Shown: one piece after another, positions 10,055 to 19,446 of the stretch
Layout of the letters: the number at the start of each line of letters is the position of its first letter
Numbering within the stretch: position 1 is the first letter of the stretch
Assembly (NCBI GenBank): GCA_021404785.1
Contig: QWHH01000008.1
Coordinates: forward strand, 1 to 64,000
Reading direction: 5' to 3'
DNA: 64,000 nucleotides
Source of the DNA: Lysobacterales bacterium PRO7
GTDB lineage: Bacteria > Pseudomonadota > Gammaproteobacteria > Xanthomonadales > Rhodanobacteraceae
Made by a program: the position numbers and the translations under genes
Notes under the pieces: model-generated
What the model was told of the DNA's origin: nothing
Databases searched by the model: none
Seen by the model: only the letters and a program-made list of their open reading frames with translations

Positions 10055-11004
10055 TCCAACCTCCAATCATTCATGTCGTCGCGGGGATTCTCCGCGACGG
10101 GCAAGGACGCATACTTCTCGCGCAACGTCCGCCCGGAAAAGATCTGGCCGGCGCGTGGGAATTCCCGGGCGGAAAACGCGAGCCGGGTGAATCGCCCGAA
10201 GTCGCGCTGCGCCGCGAACTGGCCGAGGAAATCGGCATCGACACCGGCGCCGTCCAACCGCTGATCGCGGTGCGGTGGCACTACCCGGAAAAATCAATTC
10301 TCCTCGACGCCTACGAAGTTTGTGACTGGCGCGGCAGCGCGCACGGCCGCGAAGGTCAGGCGTTGCGTTGGTGCAGCGTCGATCAAATGCGCGCACTGCC
10401 GATGCCGCCCGCCGACAAACCGGTAGTCGCCGCGTTGCGCCTGCCGTCGCACTATCCGATCACGCCCGAGCCGGGTGACGATGATGCGGCATTCCTGCGC
10501 GGATTTGGCCAACTGCTCGACCATGGCGAGAGCTGCATCCAGTTGCGTTGCAAAAACGTGTCTGCATCACGGCGTCGCGCATTCGCACAGGCGGCATGCG
10601 CGCTCGCACGCGATGCCGGCGCACACATTCTGATCAACGGCGATGCATCGCTGGCCGAAGAACTTGGCGTTGGCCTGCATCTGCCATCGTCCGTGCTGAT
10701 GCACTTGACGCAGCGTCCGATCGAAACGGATCGCTGGATCGCGGCGTCATGCCACGACGCGCGCGAGCTTGCGCATTCCGCGGCGATCGGCGTGGATTTC
10801 GTCGTGCTCGGTCCGGTACAGCCGACATCGAGTCACCCGCACACGCAGGCGTTGGGCTGGAATCGTTTTGCCGAACTCGTCGCGCATGCGCCGCTGCCGG
10901 TGTACGCGCTCGGGGGGCTGACGCCAGCCGATTTGCCCGCCGCGAAAGCCGCCGGCGCGCAGGGCATTGCCGGCATTTCAGGCTTTTGGATGAACGGCCG
11001 CTAA
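10000..11004 (+). CDS. Nudix hydrolase (MutT-type) fused to a ThiE-like domain
   Basis: A 334-residue two-domain protein. Residues 20-150 are a MutT-like Nudix domain with a full Nudix box ([10 protein letters not shown]...[12 protein letters not shown]), expected to hydrolyse oxidised nucleotides such as 8-oxo-dGTP. Residues 165-330 resemble thiamine-phosphate synthase (CIQLRCKN..., [37 protein letters not shown]). The fusion is known in gammaproteobacteria. The first in-frame ATG lies 55 bp inside secA; the Nudix domain itself begins near 10070, where there is no ATG in frame, so the true start is uncertain. The stop overlaps the convergent coaE by 27 bp. Confidence 0.88.
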   Translation: MSVRVRQEIQAVPRQTRLIQPPIIHVVAGILRDGQGRILLAQRPPGKDLAGAWEFPGGKREPGESPEVALRRELAEEIGIDTGAVQPLIAVRWHYPEKSILLDAYEVCDWRGSAHGREGQALRWCSVDQMRALPMPPADKPVVAALRLPSHYPITPEPGDDDAAFLRGFGQLLDHGESCIQLRCKNVSASRRRAFAQAACALARDAGAHILINGDASLAEELGVGLHLPSSVLMHLTQRPIETDRWIAASCHDARELAHSAAIGVDFVVLGPVQPTSSHPHTQALGWNRFAELVAHAPLPVYALGGLTPADLPAAKAAGAQGIAGISGFWMNGR

Positions 11005-11592
11005 CACGAGATAGCGTTGGTGCAGCCGCGCGACGACGGCATCAAGCGCGGCCAGCGGCCCGGTGTTGTCGATGACATCGTCGGCCAGCGCGAGGTGTTG
11101 CGCACGCGTGACCTGCGCATCGAGCATGCCTTGCGCGGTCGCCGCGTCGATCCCCGAGCGTTGCGTCAGGCGGTCGATCTGCACGGTGCGTGGCGCGTCC
11201 GTACACAGCACGCGATCAACCCAGGCGTAGTCAGCGCGGCATTCGGCGAACAACGGAATCGCCAGCACACAATATGGATGACGGCAGGACCGCGCACGCG
11301 CGATCAATTCGGCACGGATGCGCGGGTGCAGGATCGCTTCCAGTTTTCTGCGCGCGGTCGCATCTGCGAACACGATTTCGCGCAGTCGTGCGCGGTCGAG
11401 TTCGCCGCCGCTGGACAGCATCGCGCGGCCAAAGGCATCGGCAATTTCTGCCAGTGCCGGTTGCCCACGGACAACCAGGTCGTGGGCAACCACATCGGCG
11501 TCGAAAACGGGCACGCCGTGCCGGGCGAATCGTTGCGTCACCGCGCTCTTGCCGGTCGCGATGCCGCCGGTGAGGGCGATGGCAAGGGTCAT
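10978..11592 (-). CDS. coaE: Dephospho-CoA kinase CoaE
   Basis: A 204-residue P-loop kinase that phosphorylates dephospho-CoA, the last step of coenzyme A synthesis. The Walker A motif GGIATGKSAV is at residues 9-18, followed by the FDADVVAHDLV segment typical of CoaE. It is the last gene of the pilB-pilC-pilD-coaE run, 13 bp after pilD, the same order as in Pseudomonas and Xanthomonas. Its 3' end overlaps the 3' end of the convergent Nudix-ThiE gene. Confidence 0.96.
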   Translation of the reverse strand: MTLAIALTGGIATGKSAVTQRFARHGVPVFDADVVAHDLVVRGQPALAEIADAFGRAMLSSGGELDRARLREIVFADATARRKLEAILHPRIRAELIARARSCRHPYCVLAIPLFAECRADYAWVDRVLCTDAPRTVQIDRLTQRSGIDAATAQGMLDAQVTRAQHLALADDVIDNTGPLAALDAVVARLHQRYLVLAAVHPKA

Positions 11593-11605
11593 GCGTGGAT
11601 CCCGG

Positions 11606-12469
11606 TCAGGCCAGGCCGAACCAGTGCCGGTAGACCAGGTCCAACTGCTCGCCCGCGACGAACCATGTCCACCCGGCAGCTGCGATGAACGGACCGAACG
11701 GAATCGGGGTGGCGCGGTCGTGACCGCGAATTGCCAGAAACGTCCCGCCGACGATGGCGCCGATCAAGGACGACAACAGCACGATTGGCAGCAGTGCAAA
11801 CGGTCCCATCCATGCGCCAAGCGCGGCGAGCAGCTTGAAGTCGCCATAGCCCATGCCCTCCTTCCTGGTGGCAAGCTTGAACAGCCAGTACACACTCCAC
11901 AGGCTCAGGTATCCGACCATGGCGCCGATGATGCTGGCGTGACTGTCGACGAACAATGGCACCAGCGACAGCAACAAGCCGAGCCACAGCAGTGGCAGGG
12001 TCATTTGATCCGGCAACAATTGCGTGCGCACGTCGATGCCGGAAAGCGCGACCAGGGTCCAGGTCAGCGCCAGTCCCGCCGCAGCGTGCCAGCCAATGCC
12101 GAACTTCCACACCACGATTGCCGAAAGAACCGCGGTGAGCAATTCCACCAGTGGATACTGGATGGAAATGGGCGCGTGGCAATGCCGGCAGCGTCCGCGC
12201 AGGGCCAGCCAGCTCACGAGTGGAATATTCTCCAGCGCGCCAAGCCGATGCTTGCAGCGCGGACAATGGGACGGCTCGCGCACGATGCCGGGCGGCGGCG
12301 CAGTCTCTTGTGCTTCGAGCTCCAGCATCTCGCGACTCTGCGCGCGCCATGCGTGCATGAGGCGTTCTGGAAGGCGCAGGATGACGACGTTGAGGAAGCT
12401 GCCGACGACCAATCCCAGGATCCCGGCGCAGGCGATGGCCGCGCCGGGATGGGCAATGAGCAAATCCAC
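11606..12469 (-). CDS. pilD: Type IV prepilin peptidase / N-methyltransferase PilD
   Basis: A 287-residue polytopic inner-membrane enzyme that cleaves the prepilin leader and methylates the new N-terminal phenylalanine. The cytoplasmic zinc-binding region with two CxxC pairs (CPRCKHRLGALENIP... GRCRHC, about residues 70-100) and both catalytic aspartate regions (GIDVRTQLLPD near 150 and GYGDFKLLAALG near 210) are present. It would process both pilins encoded at 32195-33389 and type II pseudopilins. Co-oriented with pilC, 17 bp downstream. Confidence 0.96.
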   Translation of the reverse strand: MDLLIAHPGAAIACAGILGLVVGSFLNVVILRLPERLMHAWRAQSREMLELEAQETAPPPGIVREPSHCPRCKHRLGALENIPLVSWLALRGRCRHCHAPISIQYPLVELLTAVLSAIVVWKFGIGWHAAAGLALTWTLVALSGIDVRTQLLPDQMTLPLLWLGLLLSLVPLFVDSHASIIGAMVGYLSLWSVYWLFKLATRKEGMGYGDFKLLAALGAWMGPFALLPIVLLSSLIGAIVGGTFLAIRGHDRATPIPFGPFIAAAGWTWFVAGEQLDLVYRHWFGLA

Positions 12470-12486
12470 GACGGATCGCGCGCCGA

Positions 12487-13767
12487 CTAGCCGACCACGG
12501 CGGCGAGTTTGAAGATCGGCAGGTACATGCCGACGACCAGGCCGCCGACGATCGTGCCGATGATCACCATGATGAACGGTTCGAGCAGGCTCGACAGCGC
12601 ATCCACCGCGTTGTTGACTTCCTGCTCATAGAATTCGGCGACCTTGAACAGCATCTTGTCCAGCGCACCGGATTCCTCGCCGATTGCGACCATCTGCACG
12701 ACCATGTTCGGAAAAATATTTGTCTGGCGCATCGCCAACTGCAACTGATGGCCGACTGATACGTCGTCGCGAATGCGCCGTACCGCGTCGTTGTAGACCG
12801 GGCTGCCGGTGGCGCCGGCGACTGAATCCAACGCCTCGACAAGCGGCACGCCAGCGGCGAAGGTGACGCCGAGTGTGCGCGAGAAACGCGCAATTGCCGA
12901 CTGTTGAAGAATCTGCCCGACGACCGGCAGCTTGAGCACGGCGCGGGCAAGGAAGTGGGCGAAGCGCGGAGAACGTTTGTAGGCAAATATCAGCGCGGCA
13001 ATGATGCCGGCGACCCAGAGCAGGACGAACCACCAGTACGACGTCAGGAAGCGCGAGGCATTGACGATCATCTGTGTGAAGGCCGGCAACTGCGCGCCGA
13101 AATTCTTGAACACGTCTTCAAACTGCGGTACCACGAAGATCAACAGGATCGCCGACACCAAGATTGCCACCGCAAAAACGATGGCCGGGTAGAACATCGC
13201 CTTCTTGATCTTGCCCTTGATCGCCTCGATGTTTTCCTTGTATGTGGCCACCGTATCGAGCACGGTATCGAGCACGCCGGCCGATTCGCCGGCCTTGACA
13301 AGGTTGCGGTACAGTTCGTCGAACTGGACCGGGTACTTGCCCATGGCCTCGTGCAACGACGAGCCGCCTTCAATATTGGCCTTGACGTCGTTGAGCATGT
13401 TCTTCATGCGTGGATTGGTGCTGCCGTTCGCCATGATGTCGATGCCCTGCACCATGGGCACGCCGGCCGCCATCATTACCGCGATCTGGCGGCTGAACAC
13501 CGCGATATCGCGCGCCTTGATGGTCTTGCCAGTCGACCCGAACAAGGGCTTGCCCTTGGGCTTGACCGACAGCGGGTTGATCCCCTGGCGGCGCAATTCG
13601 GCCTTGACCAGGGTCGCGTTTTTCGCGGCAAAATCGCCTTTCATCTTTACGCCGCGCTTGTCGGTGCCGCTCCAGGTGTAGTTGGTCAGTTCGCTGACCT
13701 GCGAGCGTGACTTGCCGCGGTCGGCGATGGCAGCGGCGCGGTTATTTGCGGTGGTAGCGGTTGCCAT
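12487..13767 (-). CDS. pilC: Type IV pilus inner-membrane platform protein PilC
   Basis: A 426-residue GspF-family protein. Two cytoplasmic helical domains alternate with three membrane segments: about residues 195-220 (FAVAILVSAILLIFVVPQF), 245-265, and the C-terminal 400-420 (IIGTIVGGLVVGMYLPIF). The N-terminus (NYTWSGTDKRGVKMKGDF) and the RRQGINPLSV segment are typical. It forms the platform through which PilB drives pilus assembly. It starts 2 bp after pilB ends, so the two are probably translationally linked. Confidence 0.96.
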   Translation of the reverse strand: MATATTANNRAAAIADRGKSRSQVSELTNYTWSGTDKRGVKMKGDFAAKNATLVKAELRRQGINPLSVKPKGKPLFGSTGKTIKARDIAVFSRQIAVMMAAGVPMVQGIDIMANGSTNPRMKNMLNDVKANIEGGSSLHEAMGKYPVQFDELYRNLVKAGESAGVLDTVLDTVATYKENIEAIKGKIKKAMFYPAIVFAVAILVSAILLIFVVPQFEDVFKNFGAQLPAFTQMIVNASRFLTSYWWFVLLWVAGIIAALIFAYKRSPRFAHFLARAVLKLPVVGQILQQSAIARFSRTLGVTFAAGVPLVEALDSVAGATGSPVYNDAVRRIRDDVSVGHQLQLAMRQTNIFPNMVVQMVAIGEESGALDKMLFKVAEFYEQEVNNAVDALSSLLEPFIMVIIGTIVGGLVVGMYLPIFKLAAVVG

Positions 13768-13769
13768 GG

Positions 13770-15506
13770 TTAGTCCTTGGTCACGCGGTTGATTTCAGCG
13801 AGGCTGGTGATGCCGTTCTTGGCCTTTAGCAGGGCCGACTGGCGCAGATCGCGGATGCCCGCGGCTCTTGCGACTTCGGCGATCTGCAGGGCGTTGCCGC
13901 CGGCAAGGATGATCTTCTGGATGTCTTCGCTCATCGGCATCACCTGATAAATGCCGGTACGACCCTTGTAGCCTTCGTTGCAGCCGGAACAGCCGACCGC
14001 TTCGAACAACTGCAGCTTGGCGTCGATCTCGGCCTGGGTGAAACCTTCGGCGAGCAGCGCCGCGGCCGGCATCGGCGCCATCGGCCGCTTGCAGTCATGC
14101 AGTCGCCGCGCCAGGCGCTGGGCGATGACCAGGGAGAGCGACGAGGTGATGTTGAACGGGGCGATGCCCATGTTCATCAGGCGCGCAATGGTCTGCGGGG
14201 CGTCGTTGGTGTGCAGGGTGGACAACACCATGTGACCGGTCTGCGCCGCCTTGATCGCGATCTCGGCGGTTTCCAGGTCGCGGATTTCGCCGACCATGAT
14301 CACATCGGGATCCTGGCGCAGGAACGAGCGCAACGCCGCGGCGAAGGTCATGCCGCGCTTGGTGTTCTGCTGCACCTGGTTGATGCCGTCGACGCGGATT
14401 TCGACCGGATCCTCGACCGTGGAAATATTGCGGCCTTCGGTGTTGAGGATGTTCAGCGCGGTGTACAGCGACACCGTCTTGCCCGAACCGGTCGGGCCGG
14501 TCACCACCACCATGCCGTAGGGTTTCTCGATGGCGGCCAGGAACAGATCTCTCTGGTCGTCCTCGTAGCCGAGCTTGTCGATGCCGAGCTTGGCCGCCGA
14601 GCCATCAAGGATGCGCAGCACCACTTTCTCGCCGAACAGGGTCGGGCAGGTACTGACGCGGAAGTCGATCGATTTGCTCTTGGACAAGTTGAGCTTGATG
14701 CGTCCGTCCTGCGGCACGCGGCGCTCGGCGATATCAAGACCGGACATGACCTTCAGGCGCGAGGAAATGCGCGGCGTCATCTTCACCGGCGGCGAAGCGA
14801 CGGTACGCAGCATGCCGTCCATGCGCAGGCGCACGCGATACTTGCTTTCGTAAGGCTCGAAGTGGATGTCCGAGGCGCCGCGCTTGATCGCGTCGACCAG
14901 CACCTTGTTGACGAACTTGACGATCGGCGCATCGTCGTCGCCGCCGGTGGCGTCGACACCCGAGGAAGCTTCCTCCAGGTCGCCGCCTTCCATATCCAGG
15001 GTTTCCAAGCCCTCCGCATCCTCACCCAGGTCGCCGATGGTATTGCTGGATTCGGACAACGCGCGTTCGATCACGCGGCCAAGCTGTTCTTCGCTGACCA
15101 GGATCGGTTCAACCGTGTGGTTGGTCTGGAACTTGATCTCGTCCAGCGCATGCAGGTTGGTCGGATCGGTCACGCCGACATACAATCGGTTGCCGCGCTT
15201 GAACAGCGGCAGGGCCTTGTGCTGGGTGATCAGTTTCTCATTGACCAGACGGATCGGTGCCTGCGCCAGATCCAGCGCAGCGATGTCGAACAGGGGAACG
15301 CCGAATTCGGCCGATGCGGCCATCGCCACCTGCTGGCCGTTCGCCAGGGCCTGCTCGATCAGGTAGCTGCCAAGCGGGATCTTCTGCTTGAGCGACGACT
15401 CGACCGCACGCCGCGCGTCCGCGTCGCTGAGCGTGCCCTCCACCACCAGGCGTCTGGCGACGCCAGACAGCCCGGCGACAGCGGCAGGATTCATCTGTGT
15501 CGCCAT
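13770..15506 (-). CDS. pilB: Type IV pilus extension ATPase PilB
   Basis: A 578-residue GspE/PilB ATPase that powers pilus polymerisation. It has an N-terminal MshEN-like region (residues 1-150), an acidic linker near 165-185, Walker A GPTGSGKTVSLYT (near 337), the VEDPVEI Asp box, Walker B VGEIRDLETAEIA, a His box (HTNDA) and a C-terminal cysteine cluster (CSGCNEGYKGRTG). The first part of the usual CxxC...CxxC zinc site reads LHDCK, so one expected cysteine seems replaced. It heads the pilB-pilC-pilD-coaE operon and is divergent from the glycosyltransferase at 15668 across 161 bp. Confidence 0.96.
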   Translation of the reverse strand: MATQMNPAAVAGLSGVARRLVVEGTLSDADARRAVESSLKQKIPLGSYLIEQALANGQQVAMAASAEFGVPLFDIAALDLAQAPIRLVNEKLITQHKALPLFKRGNRLYVGVTDPTNLHALDEIKFQTNHTVEPILVSEEQLGRVIERALSESSNTIGDLGEDAEGLETLDMEGGDLEEASSGVDATGGDDDAPIVKFVNKVLVDAIKRGASDIHFEPYESKYRVRLRMDGMLRTVASPPVKMTPRISSRLKVMSGLDIAERRVPQDGRIKLNLSKSKSIDFRVSTCPTLFGEKVVLRILDGSAAKLGIDKLGYEDDQRDLFLAAIEKPYGMVVVTGPTGSGKTVSLYTALNILNTEGRNISTVEDPVEIRVDGINQVQQNTKRGMTFAAALRSFLRQDPDVIMVGEIRDLETAEIAIKAAQTGHMVLSTLHTNDAPQTIARLMNMGIAPFNITSSLSLVIAQRLARRLHDCKRPMAPMPAAALLAEGFTQAEIDAKLQLFEAVGCSGCNEGYKGRTGIYQVMPMSEDIQKIILAGGNALQIAEVARAAGIRDLRQSALLKAKNGITSLAEINRVTKD

Positions 15507-15667
15507 AAGAATCCTTCGTAAATCCCCGAAACTACGGCAGAATGTACCGCAAAACCAGCTTGGATTGTATCCCTTTCCGGCGCTGGCGTTCGCCCGGGCT
15601 GGAAGCTACTCTTTGAACCGATCCCCGGGCTTGGCCCGAGTCTACCCCTGAATCCTGGCGAGCAAGC

Positions 15668-16516
15668 GTGATCAGTATCGTAATACCGGCAAAAAACGAG
15701 GCCGCAGCGCTGGAAAGCCTGCTGCCACGCCTGCGCGCGGCCCAGCCAAACGCGGAAATCCTGATCGTGGACGACGGATCCACCGACGCCACCGCCCAGG
15801 TTTGCGCGGGCCAGGCGGTGACCGTACTGCGCCAGCCGTATTCTATTGGCAACGGCGCGGCGATCAAACGCGGCGCGCGGGCAGCCAAGGGCGAGACGAT
15901 CGTCTTCATGGATGGCGACGGCCAGCACGATCCTGCCGACATCGCACGTCTTCTCGCGAAACTCGATGAAGGCTTCGACATGGCCGTTGGCGCCCGCAAC
16001 TGGTCTGGTCAGGCGGGCGTCGGGCGCGGTGTGGCGAATGCGCTGTACAACTGGCTGGCCTCGCGCATGACCGGGCACGCCGTGGCCGACCTGACCAGCG
16101 GTTTTCGTGCCGTGCGCGCGGACAAGTTCCGCGATTTCCTGCACCTGCTGCCGAACGGGTTTTCCTATCCAACCACCAGCACGATGGCGTTTTTCCGCAG
16201 TGCCTATCCGGTTGCCTACGTGCCGATCACGGCCGCGCAGCGCGTAGGCAAAAGCCACATCAAACCGTTGCGCGACGGCATCCGTTTCCTGCTCATCATC
16301 TTCAAGATTGCCACGCTGTATTCGCCGCTGAAACTGTTCGTGCCGGCCAGCGTGGTGTTCTTCCTGCTCGGTCTCGGCAACTATCTGCATACCTATCTGA
16401 CCGTGCACCGGCTCACCAACATGAGCGTGCTGCTGTTTTCCGCATCCGTGATCGTGTTCCTGATCGGATTGATCTCGGAGCAGATCACGGCATTGGCGTA
16501 CCGGCGGCAGGCGTGA
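15668..16516 (+). CDS. Family 2 glycosyltransferase, polyprenyl-phosphate-sugar-synthase-like, with C-terminal membrane segments
   Basis: A 282-residue protein starting at GTG. The N-terminal GT-A domain shows IVIPAKNEA (residues 3-11), VDDGSTDAT and the metal-binding FMDGDGQHD motif, all typical of DPM1/DolP-sugar synthase-like GT2 enzymes. Two hydrophobic segments lie near residues 225-245 and 252-275. Such enzymes move a sugar from a nucleotide to polyprenyl phosphate on the cytoplasmic face of the membrane. It opens a plus-strand run of glycan genes and overlaps the next gene by GTGA. The sugar and acceptor cannot be told from sequence. Confidence 0.85.
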   Translation: MISIVIPAKNEAAALESLLPRLRAAQPNAEILIVDDGSTDATAQVCAGQAVTVLRQPYSIGNGAAIKRGARAAKGETIVFMDGDGQHDPADIARLLAKLDEGFDMAVGARNWSGQAGVGRGVANALYNWLASRMTGHAVADLTSGFRAVRADKFRDFLHLLPNGFSYPTTSTMAFFRSAYPVAYVPITAAQRVGKSHIKPLRDGIRFLLIIFKIATLYSPLKLFVPASVVFFLLGLGNYLHTYLTVHRLTNMSVLLFSASVIVFLIGLISEQITALAYRRQA

Positions 16517-17253
16517 ACGATTCGTCCGAGCGGTTGCCGCACGCCGCATTGGATCCGGCGGGTCGGTTGCCCAAGGCAGAAAAAATCGCGGCATTGCTGG
16601 CGCTGCGTCCCGCACCCGCCGGCCAGCGCTTGCGCTTGCTGGAAGTCGGAACCGGCGCCGGGGTCATTGCCCATTATTTTTCGACTCGCGCCGGCTTCGA
16701 CTGCGATGTCGACGCGGTGGACGTGGTCGATCAGCGCAAGGTGGCGGACGGCTACCGCTTCCGCGTCGTGACCAGCGCCGAGCTGCCGTTCGCGGACGCG
16801 ACCTTCGATGCCGTGATCAGCAATCATGTGCTCGAGCACGTCGGTGGCAATACGGATCAACGCATGCATCTGCGCGAGATAGCGCGCGTGCTGAAGCCGG
16901 GCGGCGTCGCGTACCTGGCAACCCCCAATCGCTGGCATCTGGTCGAACCGCATTACCGGCTGGCTTTCCTGAGTTGGCTGCCCAGGAAAAGGCGAAGCGC
17001 ATATTTGCGTTGGCGTGGTCGTGGCGACTGCTACGACTGCGAGCCGCTGAGCATGCCCGAACTCGAAACCATGTTGCGATCCAGCGGGATGACCTACGCA
17101 AATATCTGCTGGGAAGCGATCCGGGCGATGTCGGCGAGCGAAACCCGGCGCAGTCTCGCCGTTGTGCTGGCGAGCAGGATTCCGCGTGTTTTGGCGTACC
17201 CGTTGCGCCGATTCTCGCCGACCCATGTCTACTTGCTGCAGCGGCCGGTCTGA
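16513..17253 (+). CDS. Class I SAM-dependent methyltransferase
   Basis: A 246-residue protein with the SAM-binding motif LLEVGTGAGVIAHYF (about residues 36-50) and post-motif segments FDAVISNHVLEHV and RVLKPGGVAYLATPNRWHL, typical of UbiE/Methyltransf_11-type enzymes in polysaccharide clusters. It starts with GTG overlapping the stop of the previous gene and its own stop overlaps the next start, so the three genes are probably co-translated. Likely modifies a sugar or lipid-linked intermediate; the substrate is unknown. Confidence 0.83.
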   Translation: MNDSSERLPHAALDPAGRLPKAEKIAALLALRPAPAGQRLRLLEVGTGAGVIAHYFSTRAGFDCDVDAVDVVDQRKVADGYRFRVVTSAELPFADATFDAVISNHVLEHVGGNTDQRMHLREIARVLKPGGVAYLATPNRWHLVEPHYRLAFLSWLPRKRRSAYLRWRGRGDCYDCEPLSMPELETMLRSSGMTYANICWEAIRAMSASETRRSLAVVLASRIPRVLAYPLRRFSPTHVYLLQRPV

Positions 17254-18500
17254 TGCGCAGGGTGACAGCGGCTGGCAAGCCTGTGATCCTGGTACTGGCA
17301 TCGACATATCCGCGCCGGGCCGGCGACCATGAGCCCGGCTTCGTGCACGAGTTGTGCAAACGTTTGACGGCCCAGTTCGAGGTCGTCGTGCTCACCGCAC
17401 GTTCGCCCGGTGCGGCGGCTGCAGAAACCATCGACGGCGTCGAAATCGTGCGCTATGCCTATGCGCCGGCACGTTGGGAAACGCTGGCGCACAACGGCGG
17501 GATCACCGTCAATCTGCGCCGCCACAAATGGAAATGGCTGCTCGTGCCGAGTTTTTTTCTTGCGCAGTATTTCGCCGCCCGCGCCATCGTGCGCAAGCGA
17601 CACGTCGATGCCGTCCATGCGCACTGGTTGCTGTTGCAAGGGCTGGTCGCGCGACGTCTGCGCAAGCGCTTCGGCATTCCCTACCTAGTGACCTCGCATG
17701 GAGCAGACCTGTTCGGATTGCGTAGCCGCCTTGCGGGCTGGCTCAAGCGCCTGGTCGCGAACGATTGCGCCATCATGACAGTGGTCAGCAGCGCCATGCG
17801 TGAAGAAGCGGCGCGCATCGGACTGCGGCCGCCGCGCATCGAAGTGCTGTCGATGGGCGTCGACTTGCGCAATCGGTTCGTGCCGGATGCACGCACGCAA
17901 CGCGCCGACGGCGAGCTGTTGTTCGTCGGGCGACTGGTGCCGAAAAAGGGCTTGACGCACTTGCTGGACGCGTTGCCCGCAGTGCTCGCACGGCGTCCGC
18001 AAGCCCGACTTGTCGTTGCCGGCTTCGGTCCCGACGAGGAGGCGCTGCGCGCAAAAGCGCTCGCCCTGAAAGTGCATGATCGCGTGGAATTCGTCGGGCC
18101 GATAGCGCAAGACAAGTTGGCGGACATGTATCGGCACGCGGCCGTATTCGTCGCGCCCTTCGTTCAAGATGCAAACGGCGATCAGGAAGGACTTGGCCTG
18201 GTCGTCGTCGAAGCGATTGGCTGCGGTTGCCCGGTCGTTGCGTCGGCCTTGCCTGCATTGCGCGACGTATTCGGAAACGAGCTTGTCGGATTGGTCGAAC
18301 CCGGCAACGCGGAGGCGCTGGCGGACGCCATTCTCACGGTATTGGATACGTTCGGGCGTGCCGACTCGCTACGCGACAGATTGCGCGAGCGTGTGGTCGC
18401 GAAATTCGATTGGGAGATCGTCGCCGATCAGCATGCCGATCTGCTGGGCACGGCAATAACCGCAAGAAAGGAAGCGTTCGACGCCCGCTCGCAGGATTGA
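17253..18500 (+). CDS. Family 4 glycosyltransferase
   Basis: A 415-residue GT-B enzyme. The N-terminal half has LASTYPRRAGDHEPGFVHEL and a DAVHAHWLLLQGL segment; the C-terminal half has the retaining GT4 signature: LLFVGRLVPKKGLTHLLDALP, FVGPIAQDKLADMYRHA and the EX7E-like stretch DANGDQEGLGLVVVEAIGCG. The ATG at 17253 overlaps the preceding TGA; a longer reading from 16974 would run back inside the methyltransferase gene. Acts on the cytoplasmic face of the membrane in glycan assembly; donor and acceptor unknown. Confidence 0.87.
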   Translation: MRRVTAAGKPVILVLASTYPRRAGDHEPGFVHELCKRLTAQFEVVVLTARSPGAAAAETIDGVEIVRYAYAPARWETLAHNGGITVNLRRHKWKWLLVPSFFLAQYFAARAIVRKRHVDAVHAHWLLLQGLVARRLRKRFGIPYLVTSHGADLFGLRSRLAGWLKRLVANDCAIMTVVSSAMREEAARIGLRPPRIEVLSMGVDLRNRFVPDARTQRADGELLFVGRLVPKKGLTHLLDALPAVLARRPQARLVVAGFGPDEEALRAKALALKVHDRVEFVGPIAQDKLADMYRHAAVFVAPFVQDANGDQEGLGLVVVEAIGCGCPVVASALPALRDVFGNELVGLVEPGNAEALADAILTVLDTFGRADSLRDRLRERVVAKFDWEIVADQHADLLGTAITARKEAFDARSQD

Positions 18501-18504
18501 AGAC

Positions 18505-19446
18505 ATGGAAAATTCAGCGACCATTGCGGTAATCACCGTCACCTTTCATCCCGACGTCGCAAGGCTGCAACGCCAGATTGCGGCGTTGCCATCGAATAGT
18601 CGGCTCGTCATCGTGGACAATGCATCCACAACCGAGGAAGTCGCCGAAATCAAGCGTCTTGTCGATAACCACGACAACGCCGTCTTGCTTCAGAATGCAG
18701 AAAACGCGGGCTTGGGCGCGGCTGTAAATCAGGGCGCTGCACATGCAATGCGCGTATCCCCAGAAATCGAATTCCTGTTGCTCATGGATCAGGACAGCGT
18801 TCCCCACAAAGGGGCTGTCGAAGAGCTGATGCGTACGTTCTTTGCGCTCGAAACAGCCGGCTCGCGAGTGGGTGGTGTCGGGCCTCGGCTCATCGACGAA
18901 TCCACACACTTGCAGCATGGATTCCACACGATCAAAGGTTGTTTCCTGCGTCGGGTCTTTCCCGCCGCGGACGCGCGTGAACCCGTCGAATGCCTCGGCA
19001 TCAACGGTAGCGGCACGCTCGTTCGTGCCTCGCTGTTCCAGGAATTGGGCGGACTGGAAGTCGATTTTTTCATCGACCAGATCGATACGGAGTGGTCGTT
19101 TCGGACGCGAGCCGCCGGCTATCGTTCGTACGGAATCCCGCAAGCGCGCTTCGACCACAGCATGGGCGAGCGTGGCGTTGCCTTCTGGTTCTTTGGCTGG
19201 CATGTCTGGCCGCACCGTTCGCCGTACCGGCATTACTATCTGTTTCGCAACGCGATGCGGCTGTACCGCCGCCCTTACGCCCCGCGCGTGTGGAAGTTCT
19301 GGAACGTGATCAAGCTGTCGGCAACCTTTTGCATTCACGGTTTGTTCGACAAGCAGCGCAAGGCGCAGATGGGAAATATGCTGAGGGGCGTGAGGGATGG
19401 TTTGAGAATGGACTCGTCCAAGGAGAGGCTTACATGTCAGAAATAG
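18505..19446 (+). CDS. Family 2 glycosyltransferase, rhamnosyltransferase-like
   Basis: A 313-residue GT-A enzyme with ITVTFHPD at the N-terminus, VIVDNASTT, LLMDQDSVP (DxD-type motif) and the C-terminal FFIDQIDTEWSFRTRAAGYRSYG plus RHYYLFRNAMRLYRR pattern typical of RfbN/WsaF-type rhamnosyltransferases. The rhamnose assignment is by resemblance only. It begins 4 bp after the GT4 gene and its end overlaps the next GT2 start by 13 bp. Part of the surface-glycan run. Confidence 0.83.
   Translation: MENSATIAVITVTFHPDVARLQRQIAALPSNSRLVIVDNASTTEEVAEIKRLVDNHDNAVLLQNAENAGLGAAVNQGAAHAMRVSPEIEFLLLMDQDSVPHKGAVEELMRTFFALETAGSRVGGVGPRLIDESTHLQHGFHTIKGCFLRRVFPAADAREPVECLGINGSGTLVRASLFQELGGLEVDFFIDQIDTEWSFRTRAAGYRSYGIPQARFDHSMGERGVAFWFFGWHVWPHRSPYRHYYLFRNAMRLYRRPYAPRVWKFWNVIKLSATFCIHGLFDKQRKAQMGNMLRGVRDGLRMDSSKERLTCQK

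Noticed and set aside
11318-12490. 390-codon plus-strand open frame opposite coaE and pilD
   Set aside because: Antisense to two well-supported genes; no recognisable domain and skewed Arg/Ala/Gln composition.
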